Origin: Candidatus Baltobacteraceae bacterium
GTDB lineage: Bacteria > Vulcanimicrobiota > Vulcanimicrobiia > Vulcanimicrobiales > Vulcanimicrobiaceae
NCBI GenBank assembly: GCA_036559195.1
Contig: DATBTN010000014.1
Span: 1 to 33,186, forward strand
Length of the DNA: 33,186 bases
Direction: 5' to 3'
The notes under the pieces are model-generated. The model saw only the letters and a list, made by a program, of their open reading frames with translations, searched no databases and was not told where the DNA came from. Shown in pieces: positions 7,529 through 15,043 of this stretch (its first letter is position 1; every line of letters starts with the position of its first letter). The translations under genes were made by a program, and so were the position numbers.

Positions 7529-7588
7529 CGTCCTTCGACAGGCTCCGTCCTTCGACAGGCTCCGTCCTTCGACAAGCTCAGGATGACA
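7529..7588 (-). repeat. Dispersed repeat, copy 1 (three 17-nt units plus a 9-nt cap)
   Basis: Three tandem near-identical 17-nt units (cgtccttcgacaggctc, at 7529, 7546 and 7563; the third has one change) are followed by aggatgaca. The same element occurs inverted at 20651-20705. It lies between the tRNA-Gln 3' end and the DUF1835 gene. The core CCTTCGACAAGCTCAGGATGA is familiar as an intergenic dispersed repeat in several GC-rich bacteria (from memory, not searched). Confidence 0.75.
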
Positions 7589-7599
7589 AAGGGGGAATA

Positions 7600-7671
7600 C
7601 TGGGGTGGCTGGATTCGAACCAACGAATGGCGGATTCAAAGCCCGCTGCCTTACCGCTTGGCGACACCCCA
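7600..7671 (-). tRNA. tRNA-Gln (anticodon TTG)
   Basis: A complete cloverleaf on the minus strand. The acceptor stem TGGGGTG pairs perfectly with CACCCCA. The anticodon stem GCGGG/TCCGC closes the 7-nt loop CTTTGAA, giving anticodon TTG. The T arm includes GGTTCGAATCC. The discriminator base is G, as in tRNA-Gln. The 3' CCA is not encoded. The only tRNA in the window. Confidence 0.95.
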
Positions 7672-7691
7672 ATAGTTCGCGGCGAACCTGA

Positions 7692-7925
7692 TTATCGTTT
7701 TGCGCCGACTCTCCTGTTCCACGCGGCGACGATCGGGATTTCGAAGGTTTCGCCGCGCGCGGCTCGTTTACTATACGCGACCGCGCGGACCAGCCATAAG
7801 ACGAAGAGCGCAACGTCGATGCACAGCGCGAGGGCGTAGATCGCGAGGGTCGCGGTGAGGTTTCCCAGGAGCAGCGAAGCCGCGAGCGGCCACACCAGCG
7901 CGACGAGCCAAACCAGGCTGACCAT
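7692..7925 (-). CDS. DUF4870/Tic20-like small membrane protein (N-terminus uncertain)
   Basis: From the first ATG (7925) the product is 77 aa: two hydrophobic helices and a C-terminal tail [15 protein letters not shown]. This matches the second half of DUF4870-like proteins. The frame stays open upstream to beyond 8120 and encodes the missing part, including LGYLAWPAALYERL and [14 protein letters not shown], typical of the family's first helix and conserved H-x-x-QAL region. No ATG, GTG or TTG exists in that extension near the stop of nlpC (8072), so either a rare start codon is used or a small frameshift or sequencing error is present. The natural protein is probably about 125-130 aa. It follows the NlpC/P60 gene on the same strand. 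Confidence 0.75.
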   Translation of the reverse strand: MVSLVWLVALVWPLAASLLLGNLTATLAIYALALCIDVALFVLWLVRAVAYSKRAARGETFEIPIVAAWNRRVGAKR

Positions 7926-8071
7926 AAGGCCAAACCCGAGTGCTTGCCGCGTATGAAACTCGAACCAACTGGATTTGGCTTCCCGCTCTACGAGCCGTTC
8001 GTAGAGCGCCGCCGGCCAGGCGAGGTAGCCGAGCGCCGCGCGCCGTTGTTCGGCTGCGGCGCGTTCTGGAT

Positions 8072-8707
8072 CTACCGCGATGCGATCAGACGCTTCGCGC
8101 CGATGAATTTCGGTCCCCAGTACGAATCGCTCAGACTGCTGACCATAACGCCGTGACTCGAACTGGCATGAACGAAACGCCCGTGTCCGAGGTAGATGCC
8201 CACGTGGGATGGGCCGGGTTCGTAGGTCTGAAAGAACACCAAGTCGCCGGGGCGCATTCCGCCGACGGGCTTATGCCCGGCGTAGAATTGGGCGTCCGCC
8301 GTGCGTGGAATGCTCACACCCATCATGGCAAAAACGTGCTGAACGTAGCCCGAGCAGTCAAAGCCCGACGTGCTGGTCCCGCCGAAGACATACGGCGTGC
8401 CCAAAAAGCGCAACGCACTGCGGGTCAAGCTTTTAGCGATGGTGGAGGTACGAGCCAGAATCCGGCTCGCAAACTTGTTCATGTCGTGGTGGGCCGCGAT
8501 GCGGTGGTGGGCGGTCGCTCCCTCGTGGGTCTCCGACTCGGTGGCGGTCCACTGGGCCACGTCCGGGCTGATCGCCGCGGCGAACGGGAGGGAATGCTGC
8601 GAGGCGGATACGGCGTGGTGGTGATGGGTTACGGGGGAGGCGAGTGCGGCGACGCTCGTGCCGCCCAGCAGAAATGCCAACGCCCCGGTAACTAGTAGAT
8701 AACGCAA
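8072..8707 (-). CDS. Secreted NlpC/P60-family peptidoglycan endopeptidase
   Basis: A 211-residue exported wall hydrolase. A signal peptide (residues 1-24, ending AALASP) precedes a His-rich linker. The NlpC/P60 domain spans about 95-210, with Cys118 (FDCSGYVQ), His168 (PSHVGIYLG) and His180 (FVHAS) as the catalytic triad; GTPYVFGG and RPGDLVFF are family signatures. It should cleave peptide stems (D-Glu to diaminoacid bond). The start is TTG 8707, fixed by AGAGGAG 7 nt upstream. The leader holds a cyclic di-AMP riboswitch, a common arrangement for such hydrolases. The stop lies inside the open N-terminal frame of the downstream DUF4870-like gene. Confidence 0.93.
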   Translation of the reverse strand: MRYLLVTGALAFLLGGTSVAALASPVTHHHHAVSASQHSLPFAAAISPDVAQWTATESETHEGATAHHRIAAHHDMNKFASRILARTSTIAKSLTRSALRFLGTPYVFGGTSTSGFDCSGYVQHVFAMMGVSIPRTADAQFYAGHKPVGGMRPGDLVFFQTYEPGPSHVGIYLGHGRFVHASSSHGVMVSSLSDSYWGPKFIGAKRLIASR

Positions 8708-8724
8708 AAAGCTGCTCCTCTTTC

Positions 8725-8841
8725 AAACACTTGCGGGGTTAGTTGACGGGTTCGGACGTGAAAGATCGCCCTAGAGCCGACCGGCTCATTCACCCCTACC
8801 TGTATGTCCCCCGCTCCGGACGGCGCCCGGATTCAGTGATT
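8725..8841 (-). promoter_or_regulatory. ydaO/yuaA-type cyclic di-AMP riboswitch
   Basis: On the minus strand the leader of the NlpC/P60 gene contains the conserved blocks of the ydaO motif in order: CACTGAATCCGG, GCGGGGGACA, AGGTAGGGGTGAAT, a GAGCCGGTCGGCTC hairpin, TAGGGCGATC, and CCGAACCCGTCAACTAACC followed by CCGCAAGTG. The ends form P1: AATCACT (8841-8835) pairs with AGTGTTT (8731-8725) with one mismatch. The Shine-Dalgarno AGAGGAG begins only about 3 nt after P1, so ligand binding may control translation initiation. Known family members are OFF switches responding to c-di-AMP. A covariance-model hit to RF00379 would confirm it. Confidence 0.92.
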
Positions 8842-8950
8842 CCTATGGCAGGTTTAGATGCGCTGCGGTATGGGTACCGTCAGCGCTCGGTCCACCCTTT
8901 AGACCATATCGGCTATTCCCCTCCCCGAGATTAAGAGCTTTTGGGACTTT
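8842..8950 (-). promoter_or_regulatory. glmM-riboswitch spacer with strong hairpin
   Basis: Between the glmM stop and the riboswitch, bases 8886-8860 (minus) fold as GCGCTG / CGGTA / loop CCCA / TACCG / CAGCGC with one bulged A, 11 base pairs. There is no U-tract, so it is not an obvious intrinsic terminator; it could stabilise the glmM 3' end or the riboswitch leader. No clear promoter for nlpC was found, so read-through from glmM is possible. Confidence 0.5.
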
Positions 8951-10315
8951 CTAACCAGAGGCTGCCGGGGAAGTCGCAGCTGCGGCAATCTTCGCGGCCA
9001 GATCGTTCGCGAGCGCCGAAATGGTCTCGAGGTTCTCACCCTCGATCATCACGCGGATCAGCGGCTCCGTCCCCGACGGGCGGATCAGGAGCCGGCCCGT
9101 GCCCGCCAGCAGGGCCTGGGCATCTTCGACCGCGCGGCGGATCGACGGCGACTGCAGCACGTCTTTGCGCGCCGTTTTGACGTTGACGAGGATCTGCGGA
9201 TAGACCACCATCTCGGCGCAAAGTTCGTGGAGCGTTTTGCCGCTGCGAACCACCTCGCTAAAGAGCGCGATCGCGGTCATCGGGCCGTCGCCGGTCGTGT
9301 TGTTGTGCAGGTTGATGATGTGACCCGATTGCTCGCCGCCTAAAAGGTACCCGCCCGCGCGCATCTGCTCGAGAACGTATCGGTCGCCGACCGGAGCGCG
9401 CAGCAGCCGAACCCCGTAGGGCGCGAGTGCCCGCTCGAGGCCGATGTTGCTCATCACGGTGCCCACGATCGCGTCGCCCGGCAGTTCGCCGCGTGCGTGC
9501 AGCGCGCGACCGAGCACGAACATCACGTGATCCCCGTCGAGCGCCGTTCCCGTTTCGTCCACGAACATCGCCCGGTCCGCGTCGCCGTCGAACCCGACTC
9601 CCAGAACGTGTCCGTTGCCGAGCGCGGCGAGTTCGCGCACCCGGTCGCGTACCTGCGCCAGGTTGGTCGCACCGCAATCGACATTGATTCGCGCGCCGTC
9701 GTTTTCGCAATGGAGTTCGTGGACGACCGCTCCGAGTTTTTTGAGCGCGTAGGGAGCGATCGCGTAGGCCGCGCCAAACGCACCGTCGACGACGACGGTG
9801 AGCCCGTTGAGATCCGCCGCGCGCTCGTAGAGCTCGTCGTAGTAGTGTTTGGCCAGATTCTGCGCCAAACGCGCGGTTCCGATCTCCGTCCCGGTCGGGC
9901 GCGGCAGGTCGCTCGAGCCGATTAAGGACTCGATCTCGTCTTCGATTGCATCCGAGAGTTTAAAGCCGTCGGGGCCGAAAAACTTGATGCCGTTGTCGGC
10001 GATCGGATTGTGCGACGCACTGATCATCACGCCCGCCGCCGCTTGCGTGCGCACCGTAACGGTGGCCACCGCCGGCGATGGCACGATCCCGATCGAGACG
10101 ACGTCGCGCCCGACCGAGGTAATGCCCGCAACGATCGCGCCTTCGAGCATCGTTCCCGAGAGGCGCGTATCGCGCCCCAGGATGATGGGGCGATGCCGGT
10201 CGCTGGTGTGCGCGAGCACCGTCGCGCCCGCCCGTCCGATGGCGAAGGCGAGTTCGGGCGTGAGATCGGTGTTGGCGACACCGCGCACGCCATCGGTTCC
10301 AAAGATGCGGCCCAT
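8951..10315 (-). CDS. glmM: Phosphoglucosamine mutase
   Basis: A 454-residue enzyme converting glucosamine-6-phosphate to glucosamine-1-phosphate for UDP-GlcNAc and peptidoglycan synthesis. All four family landmarks are present: N-terminal FGTDGVRG, phosphoserine loop SASHNP with active Ser101, metal loop GFDGDADR, sugar-binding GGEQSGH, and C-terminal phosphate loop RPSGTEPLIRVM. ATG 10315 has AAGGA 8 nt upstream and lies 3 bp after the ybbR stop. This is the classical cdaA-cdaR-glmM cluster, in which GlmM can also bind and restrain CdaA. Full length for the family. Confidence 0.97.
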   Translation of the reverse strand: MGRIFGTDGVRGVANTDLTPELAFAIGRAGATVLAHTSDRHRPIILGRDTRLSGTMLEGAIVAGITSVGRDVVSIGIVPSPAVATVTVRTQAAAGVMISASHNPIADNGIKFFGPDGFKLSDAIEDEIESLIGSSDLPRPTGTEIGTARLAQNLAKHYYDELYERAADLNGLTVVVDGAFGAAYAIAPYALKKLGAVVHELHCENDGARINVDCGATNLAQVRDRVRELAALGNGHVLGVGFDGDADRAMFVDETGTALDGDHVMFVLGRALHARGELPGDAIVGTVMSNIGLERALAPYGVRLLRAPVGDRYVLEQMRAGGYLLGGEQSGHIINLHNNTTGDGPMTAIALFSEVVRSGKTLHELCAEMVVYPQILVNVKTARKDVLQSPSIRRAVEDAQALLAGTGRLLIRPSGTEPLIRVMIEGENLETISALANDLAAKIAAAATSPAASG

Positions 10316-10318
10316 CGT

Positions 10319-11008
10319 TTAGTCCTTCGCTCCCGTTCCACTGGTAAAGTGCGCTTCCACCCGAACGAGATCGGGCGAGACTTGCAGGCCGCTCACGTCG
10401 CGACCCAACGAGTCCACCGGCACCGGACGGATCATTTCGTCGAGCGGGGAGGCGTCGGCGGGCAGCGGGACGTCGACCCGTACGCCCGCAACTTGCGCGA
10501 GCGCGTCGGCCGCTCCGCGAACCATCGCACTCGAGGGCGTGAGGGTCACTTGGCCGCGCACGACGACGGTCGATTGCTGCTGCTCGCTATAATGTACGGC
10601 TAGCGGAACGTTCTTCTGTTCGATCTTCTCGATCGTTACCGTTACCGACGCCGGACTGAGCGACTGCAGGACGACGTTGGGCGCCACCGGCGTGACCGGT
10701 ACGGTCACCACGGTATCCGCCGCTACCGGCGCGACGGTCTTCGATAAGTCCACCACCGCTTTAATCTCGTCCGGCTTGACCTGGGCCTGCCCGCTCTGCG
10801 GCGAAATGGCGACGATCGCTTCTTTATCGGCAACGTGCGCGACGTAGCCGACCGGAACGTTGATGACCGAGATCGGGACGCTGAGCTGCTGGTCGGCGCG
10901 CGCGGCCAAGAGCGGGTTGCTCGCGTAGCGGAAATACGCCCACCCGATGATTGCGAGGGTGAGCGAGAGGACCTTAAGTGCGAAGTTCCGACGGATGATC
11001 TGTAACAT
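10319..11008 (-). CDS. cdaR: YbbR-domain regulator of diadenylate cyclase (CdaR)
   Basis: A 229-residue protein with an N-terminal transmembrane helix (about 9-27, LKVLSLTLAIIGWAYFRY) and an extracytoplasmic part containing YbbR repeats (VPISVINVPVGYVAHV, VPVTPVAPNVVLQSLSP, VPLPADASP). Bacillus CdaR has the same topology and modulates CdaA activity. ATG 11008 lies inside the 3' end of cdaA (35-bp overlap), indicating tight coupling. It is shorter than Bacillus CdaR (about 480 aa), with fewer YbbR repeats. The N-terminal motif NFALKVLSLTLAIIGW is very typical of YbbR proteins. Confidence 0.9.
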   Translation of the reverse strand: MLQIIRRNFALKVLSLTLAIIGWAYFRYASNPLLAARADQQLSVPISVINVPVGYVAHVADKEAIVAISPQSGQAQVKPDEIKAVVDLSKTVAPVAADTVVTVPVTPVAPNVVLQSLSPASVTVTIEKIEQKNVPLAVHYSEQQQSTVVVRGQVTLTPSSAMVRGAADALAQVAGVRVDVPLPADASPLDEMIRPVPVDSLGRDVSGLQVSPDLVRVEAHFTSGTGAKD

Positions 11009-11873
11009 GTTTTTCTTGCGAGCGGCGCTGTTGGGGCGTTAGGCGCGATGCGAATTGCGTCACGAGATCGTTGCCGCGCAGCCGCGGGCCCACTCGCGGA
11101 GGGCGCGTCGAAGCGAGCAGCACTTTGACCAGACGCGTCTCCTCTTCGATCGCTCGCGAGAGTTTGCCCTCGCGCGCGACCGCGATATTTCCGCTCTCTT
11201 CCGAGACGACGACGATGACGGCATCGGTCTGCTCCGCGAGTCCGAGCGCGGCGCGATGGCGGGTTCCGATGCGCCGTTCGGTCAGCGACTGCTCGGCGAG
11301 CGGCAAGAAACACCCCGCGGCCTCGATGATGTTCTCGCGCACGATGACGGCGCCGTCGTGCAGCGGCGAGCGCGGCACGAAGAGCGAGAGCAGCAGCTCG
11401 GCGGAGAGTTCGGCGTTAAGCGTCGTGCCGCTCTCGACAAACTCCTTAAGGCCGGTCGCCTGCTCGATAACGATGAGCGCGCCCAACCGGTTGCGCGAGA
11501 GCAGAAACGCCGCTTTCGCGATCATCACGATCGACTTGTCTTCGGGGCGGACGCGCTCGCGTTCGCTCGAACTTCGAAAGAACCAGCCGCGGCCGATCTG
11601 CTCGAGCGCGCGCCGCAATTCGGGTTGGAAGACGATCGGGAGCGTGACCGCCGCGCCGACCACGATCACTTGCAAGATCGAACCCAACAGCAGCAGATTC
11701 AACAGTTTGGCGATGCCGAGCAATCCGACGAGCACCAAAACGCCGGTGAGAATCTGCACGGCGCGCGTGCCGCGTATGATCAGCAGCACGTAATAAATCA
11801 ACACGCTGGTCGCAACGATATCGAGCGCGTCGGTTACGCCTAAGGTATGGAGGAGGTTATTGAGCGTCTGCAC
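10974..11873 (-). CDS. cdaA: Diadenylate cyclase CdaA (c-di-AMP synthase)
   Basis: A 299-residue membrane enzyme making cyclic di-AMP from two ATP. Three N-terminal hydrophobic helices (about 15-90) precede the DAC domain. The catalytic motif DGA (173-175, in SPLHDGAVIV) and RHR (205-207, in IGTRHRAALG) are both present, as is the characteristic IVFQPELRRALEQIGRG linker. The start is GTG 11873 with GGAGG about 12 nt upstream; the upstream unknown gene overlaps it by 17 bp. The 3' end overlaps cdaR. Together with the riboswitch upstream of nlpC about 2-3 kb away, the window encodes both source and sensor of the second messenger. Confidence 0.96.
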   Translation of the reverse strand: MQTLNNLLHTLGVTDALDIVATSVLIYYVLLIIRGTRAVQILTGVLVLVGLLGIAKLLNLLLLGSILQVIVVGAAVTLPIVFQPELRRALEQIGRGWFFRSSSERERVRPEDKSIVMIAKAAFLLSRNRLGALIVIEQATGLKEFVESGTTLNAELSAELLLSLFVPRSPLHDGAVIVRENIIEAAGCFLPLAEQSLTERRIGTRHRAALGLAEQTDAVIVVVSEESGNIAVAREGKLSRAIEEETRLVKVLLASTRPPRVGPRLRGNDLVTQFASRLTPQQRRSQEKHVTDHPSELRT

Positions 11874-12405
11874 GGGCGAGCAACGCCTCCAGAACGCGAT
11901 CGGCGGCGATCTCCGGAGCCTGTAAGCCGTCCGCGGCGATGCGGGCGGTGACGTTCAGCGGCAGCGGCGAGAGTAATTGCGTGCGGCGAGTGCCGCCGGT
12001 TCGCCGCAGTTCGATATCCAAAATCGTTGATACGAGCGCGAACGGCGTTACGCTCGGGCGTACCTCCAGAACGAGCGTGGACTCGAAGCGATCGCAACCC
12101 GCGATGCCGGCCGGCCGTCCCCGTCCGCCGAGAGCCGATTCGCAGGCGCGCAAGGCATCTACCGGCGATGGTTCAATTGCAAGAGCGATGATTGCTTCGT
12201 CGTACAGCCGGCCTCCGGGAATGCGCTCGATCAGCGCGTCGGGGTCGATGTCGTCGCCGGCTTCGAGCAGCGCGTACGTTCGCGGCAGCGAAGATGAGGG
12301 CCCGAACACGATGGCGGCGCCGGCTTCGCGCAATGCGGCGGCCAGGCCGGTACGATTCTGCTCGTCCAACGGCGCATCGACGCGAAGCGTACGGGCCCAA
12401 CCCAC
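11857..12405 (-). CDS. Uncharacterised protein heading the cdaA operon
   Basis: I do not recognise this family. It is about 182 aa, soluble, without signal or membrane segments. Start chosen at GTG 12405 because AAAGGTGA lies 8 nt upstream; ATG 12462 would add 19 residues but overlap the divergent rsgA start. The first ~80 residues include WARTLRVDAPLDEQNRTGL, AAIVFGPSSSLPR and PDALIERIPGGRLYDEAI; the rest looks like alternating strands and helices ending in EALLARADAQ. The stop overlaps the start of cdaA by 17 bp, so it is translated with the cyclase and may act on c-di-AMP, wall or folate-linked metabolism, but this is only context. Confidence 0.7.
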   Translation of the reverse strand: MGWARTLRVDAPLDEQNRTGLAAALREAGAAIVFGPSSSLPRTYALLEAGDDIDPDALIERIPGGRLYDEAIIALAIEPSPVDALRACESALGGRGRPAGIAGCDRFESTLVLEVRPSVTPFALVSTILDIELRRTGGTRRTQLLSPLPLNVTARIAADGLQAPEIAADRVLEALLARADAQ

Positions 12406-12447
12406 GATAGGCTCACCTTTAGCCGTGCGGTACGGCCACTCTTGCGA

Positions 12448-13329
12448 ATGAACGAAACTCATCGAGCGCGCGTGGTCTCGGTCGGAAAAAACGCTGCCTG
12501 GGTGGTACTCGATACCGAGAACGTCCCCCGCGTCGCGCAGCTCAAGCGCATGAGCGGCAAACGCTCGATGCTCGCGCCCGGCGACGCAGTCTTCGTGAAA
12601 CTTCTCGAAGACGACAAGGCGCTCGTCGAACGCGTAGAACCGCGAAGCTTCACGCTCGAACGCCGCACGGTCGACGGGCGGGCGAAGACCATGGCGGCCA
12701 ACGTCGATGCGATGATCACCGTCACGGCCCTTGCCGATCCTCCGCCTCGCCTCACCACGCTCGACCAGCTTCTGGCATTCGGCGAGTTGCAGAGCATCGA
12801 AGCGATCGTGATCTTCACCAAACCCGATCTGGCCGCCCAGCCCGCACGCGCCGCGCTGGCGGAGCTGTACGAAGGACTCGGCTACACCGTCACGGTCGTC
12901 AATCCGAAGAGCGGTGAAGGTATCGACGGGCTTCGCGCCTACCTGCAAGGGCGGCACGCCCTCTTGTGCGGCGTCTCCGGCGTGGGCAAGAGCTCGATCT
13001 TTCGCGCGCTGGGAGGGCAGGCCGTGGTCGGCGACCTCTCGCGGCGCGGCCTCGGCCGCCAGACTACCTCGGCTTCACGCCTCTATCGTCTCGACGACGG
13101 CTTCCTTATAGATAGCCCGGGCGTCGCGGAGTTCGGGCTGGGCGCGATCGGCGCCCAAGAACTCGTTGGGGGCTTTCGCGAGATGGCCGAGCCCGCCACG
13201 CACTGCCGCTTCACCGATTGCAGCCATTCGCACGAGCCCGACTGCGGCGTGCAGGCCGCCGTCGCCGACGGCCGAATCGCCCAGAGTCGGTATGCCAGCT
13301 TCCAGAAGATTTTGGAGACGGCAAGCTAG
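12448..13329 (+). CDS. rsgA: Ribosome small-subunit-dependent GTPase A
   Basis: A 293-residue circularly permuted GTPase that helps 30S subunit maturation. An OB fold (about 5-70) is followed by the permuted G motifs: G4-like TKPD (124-127), G1/P-loop GVSGVGKSS (175-183) and G3 DSPG (222-225). The zinc site CRFTDCSHSHEPDC shows the exact C-x4-C-x-H-x5-C spacing (Cys253, Cys258, His260, Cys266). The start is ATG 12448; TTG 12442 is possible. It is transcribed divergently from the cdaA operon and is followed by rpsT with its own promoter, consistent with a ribosome-related neighbourhood. Confidence 0.95.
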   Translation: MNETHRARVVSVGKNAAWVVLDTENVPRVAQLKRMSGKRSMLAPGDAVFVKLLEDDKALVERVEPRSFTLERRTVDGRAKTMAANVDAMITVTALADPPPRLTTLDQLLAFGELQSIEAIVIFTKPDLAAQPARAALAELYEGLGYTVTVVNPKSGEGIDGLRAYLQGRHALLCGVSGVGKSSIFRALGGQAVVGDLSRRGLGRQTTSASRLYRLDDGFLIDSPGVAEFGLGAIGAQELVGGFREMAEPATHCRFTDCSHSHEPDCGVQAAVADGRIAQSRYASFQKILETAS

Positions 13330-13333
13330 AGAC

Positions 13334-13363
13334 TAGACCCCGTCCGGGCAGGTATGCTATACT
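13334..13363 (+). promoter_or_regulatory. Predicted sigma-70-type promoter of rpsT
   Basis: An extended -10 element TGCTATACT (13355-13363) lies 18 bp after TAGACC (13334-13339), a four-of-six match to TTGACA. It sits just after the rsgA stop and 35-60 bp before the rpsT start, as expected for a highly expressed ribosomal-protein gene. Confidence 0.65.
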
Positions 13364-13397
13364 GCGCCTCGTGCCCTAGAGCCAAGGAGTAGAACCG

Positions 13398-13715
13398 TTG
13401 CCGAATATTAAGGCCGCCGTAAAGTGGGTGCGGCAGAGCGAAAAACGAACCAAGCGAAATCTCGATGTGAAGTCGCGTCTCAAGACGTTGTACAAGAAGG
13501 CCGCGCATACCCAAGATGCGGAGCTGACCACGTCGGTCGAATCGCAGTTCGATAAAGCCGCGCAAAAAGGTATCATCCACCCGAACAAGGCGGCGCGCAA
13601 GAAATCGCGCCTAGCCAAAGCCGTGAAAACCTCGGCAGCGGCGCCGGTAAAGAGCGCGCGTTCGGGAAAGAAAAAAACGAGCAAACCGGCCGCGAAAAAG
13701 AAAACCGGCAAGTAA
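13398..13715 (+). CDS. rpsT: 30S ribosomal protein S20 (bS20)
   Basis: A 105-residue basic protein matching bS20: PNIKAAVKWVRQSEKRTKRN at the N-terminus, the helix-rich AAQKGIIHPNKAARKKSRLAK core, and a longer-than-usual Lys/Ala-rich tail (about 20 extra residues, ending KKKTGK). It binds 16S rRNA in the small subunit. The start is TTG, as in E. coli rpsT, preceded by AAGGAG. A promoter lies upstream and an intrinsic terminator follows, so it forms its own transcription unit. Confidence 0.95.
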   Translation: MPNIKAAVKWVRQSEKRTKRNLDVKSRLKTLYKKAAHTQDAELTTSVESQFDKAAQKGIIHPNKAARKKSRLAKAVKTSAAAPVKSARSGKKKTSKPAAKKKTGK

Positions 13716-13732
13716 GCCCGACGACGAATTGC

Positions 13733-13761
13733 AAAAGGCCGCCCTCACGGGCGGCTTTTTT
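13733..13761 (+). terminator. Rho-independent terminator of rpsT
   Basis: Stem GCCGCCC / GGGCGGC (13738-13744 with 13749-13755) with loop TCAC, preceded by A residues and followed by six T (13756-13761). The clearest intrinsic terminator in the window. Confidence 0.93.
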
Positions 13762-13786
13762 CGTTTGGGGTGAAATACTCACTCGC

Positions 13787-15043
13787 GTGAGCGACGAGCG
13801 TTCTCGCACGGTCTCAGCGATTCAAGACGACCCGAAGGCGGTCCTGATCACCCTGCTCGCGCGCGAACTCCACCGCGCCGGCGTCGCATCGGATCAGCTC
13901 GAAGAGACGATTACGTCGGCGGCCGACATGCTGGGCTTGCAGATCGAGATTTTCGCGCTGCCGACGAACGTGCAGATCGCGATCGGCCCGCGCTACGCGC
14001 AGCAGATCGTTATGCTGCGCCTGCAGCCGGGCGCCGTTAATCTGCGCCGCCTTGCGGTCATCAACGATACGTTCGATCAGCTTCAAAGCGGAAAGATCGA
14101 TATCGCGGCCGCGACCGAGCAATTGCGGCACATCGATCGGCGGACGCCGCTGCCGTTCCCGCTGCTTTCGATCGCATCCCTCGCGATGGTTGCCTTCGGC
14201 GTGGCCGTTATTCTGGGCGGCGGCGTGAACGAACTCGTCGTCGCCGCGCTCATCGGCGCGGTAACCGGCATCATCTCGGCTTTCGGGCGGCGCTTCGCCG
14301 TCGTCGATCGCCTCTTCGAAGTCATCGCCGCGTTTACCGGCACGCTGATCGTCGCTGCCTACACGCACTGGGTCGCTCCGACGAACCTGTACATCTCGAT
14401 CGTCGCCGGCGTCGTCGTGCTGTTGCCTGGGTATTCGCTCACGCTCGCACTTCACGAACTCGCCAACCAAGACTTGATTGCGGGAACGGCGCGCCTAGGC
14501 CGGGTGCTGATGATTTTGCTCTCGCTCGGGTGCGGAGCGCTGCTGGGTTTTGCCGTCGTCGGCCCGCACTTTCTGGATGCCGCGCAGATCGTGCCGCATC
14601 CGGTGCGCTCGACCTTCTGGATCGCCGCAGCCGTCATCATGTCGATCGGACTCTCGATCGATCTCAACGCGCGCCGGCGCGACGTCGTGTGGGTCTTTCT
14701 CGCGTGTTTCGTGGCGCTCGCGTCCTCGCACGTCTTCGGCGATCTTCCGATTCACCAAGTCGGCGCGTTCATGTCGGCCTTTATCTGCGGCTTAGTCGCC
14801 AATCTCGGCGCGCGTTTCTTACGCGTTCCGCAACCGGTCTTTTTGGTACCCGCGCTGCACGTGCTGGTCCCCGGATCGCTGAGCTATCGCAGCGTGCTCT
14901 ACATCTTCTCCGCCAAATACGACGATGCCGCGACGCTTGCGTTTAACGCGATCGTCGTCGGCATTCTCATCGTGGCCGGTCTGTTGCTCTCGCAACTGAT
15001 CGTTCCGGCGAGCACGCTGCGCTTCCAGCGCCATCGCGCCTGA
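13787..15043 (+). CDS. ThrE/YjjP-type threonine/serine exporter family protein
   Basis: A 418-residue protein with the two-part architecture of ThrE exporters. The N-terminal cytoplasmic domain (to about 110; LARELHRAGVASDQLEETI, GLQIEIFALPTNV) is the ThrE/DUF1212 hydrolase-like part. About ten hydrophobic helices follow, including VVLLPGYSLTLALHELANQDLIAGTARLG, split by the second ThrE_2-like half. Expected role: efflux of threonine/serine or related small metabolites across the inner membrane. The GTG start sits only about 25 bp after the rpsT terminator and has no strong Shine-Dalgarno. The stop abuts the stop of the convergent priA. Confidence 0.88.
   Translation: MSDERSRTVSAIQDDPKAVLITLLARELHRAGVASDQLEETITSAADMLGLQIEIFALPTNVQIAIGPRYAQQIVMLRLQPGAVNLRRLAVINDTFDQLQSGKIDIAAATEQLRHIDRRTPLPFPLLSIASLAMVAFGVAVILGGGVNELVVAALIGAVTGIISAFGRRFAVVDRLFEVIAAFTGTLIVAAYTHWVAPTNLYISIVAGVVVLLPGYSLTLALHELANQDLIAGTARLGRVLMILLSLGCGALLGFAVVGPHFLDAAQIVPHPVRSTFWIAAAVIMSIGLSIDLNARRRDVVWVFLACFVALASSHVFGDLPIHQVGAFMSAFICGLVANLGARFLRVPQPVFLVPALHVLVPGSLSYRSVLYIFSAKYDDAATLAFNAIVVGILIVAGLLLSQLIVPASTLRFQRHRA

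Noticed and set aside
8860-8886. Calling the hairpin an intrinsic terminator of glmM
   Set aside because: No T-tract follows it; kept as an unexplained stem.
11055-11843. Open frame (262 codons) opposite cdaA
   Set aside because: Antisense to the intact diadenylate cyclase; repetitive charged composition.
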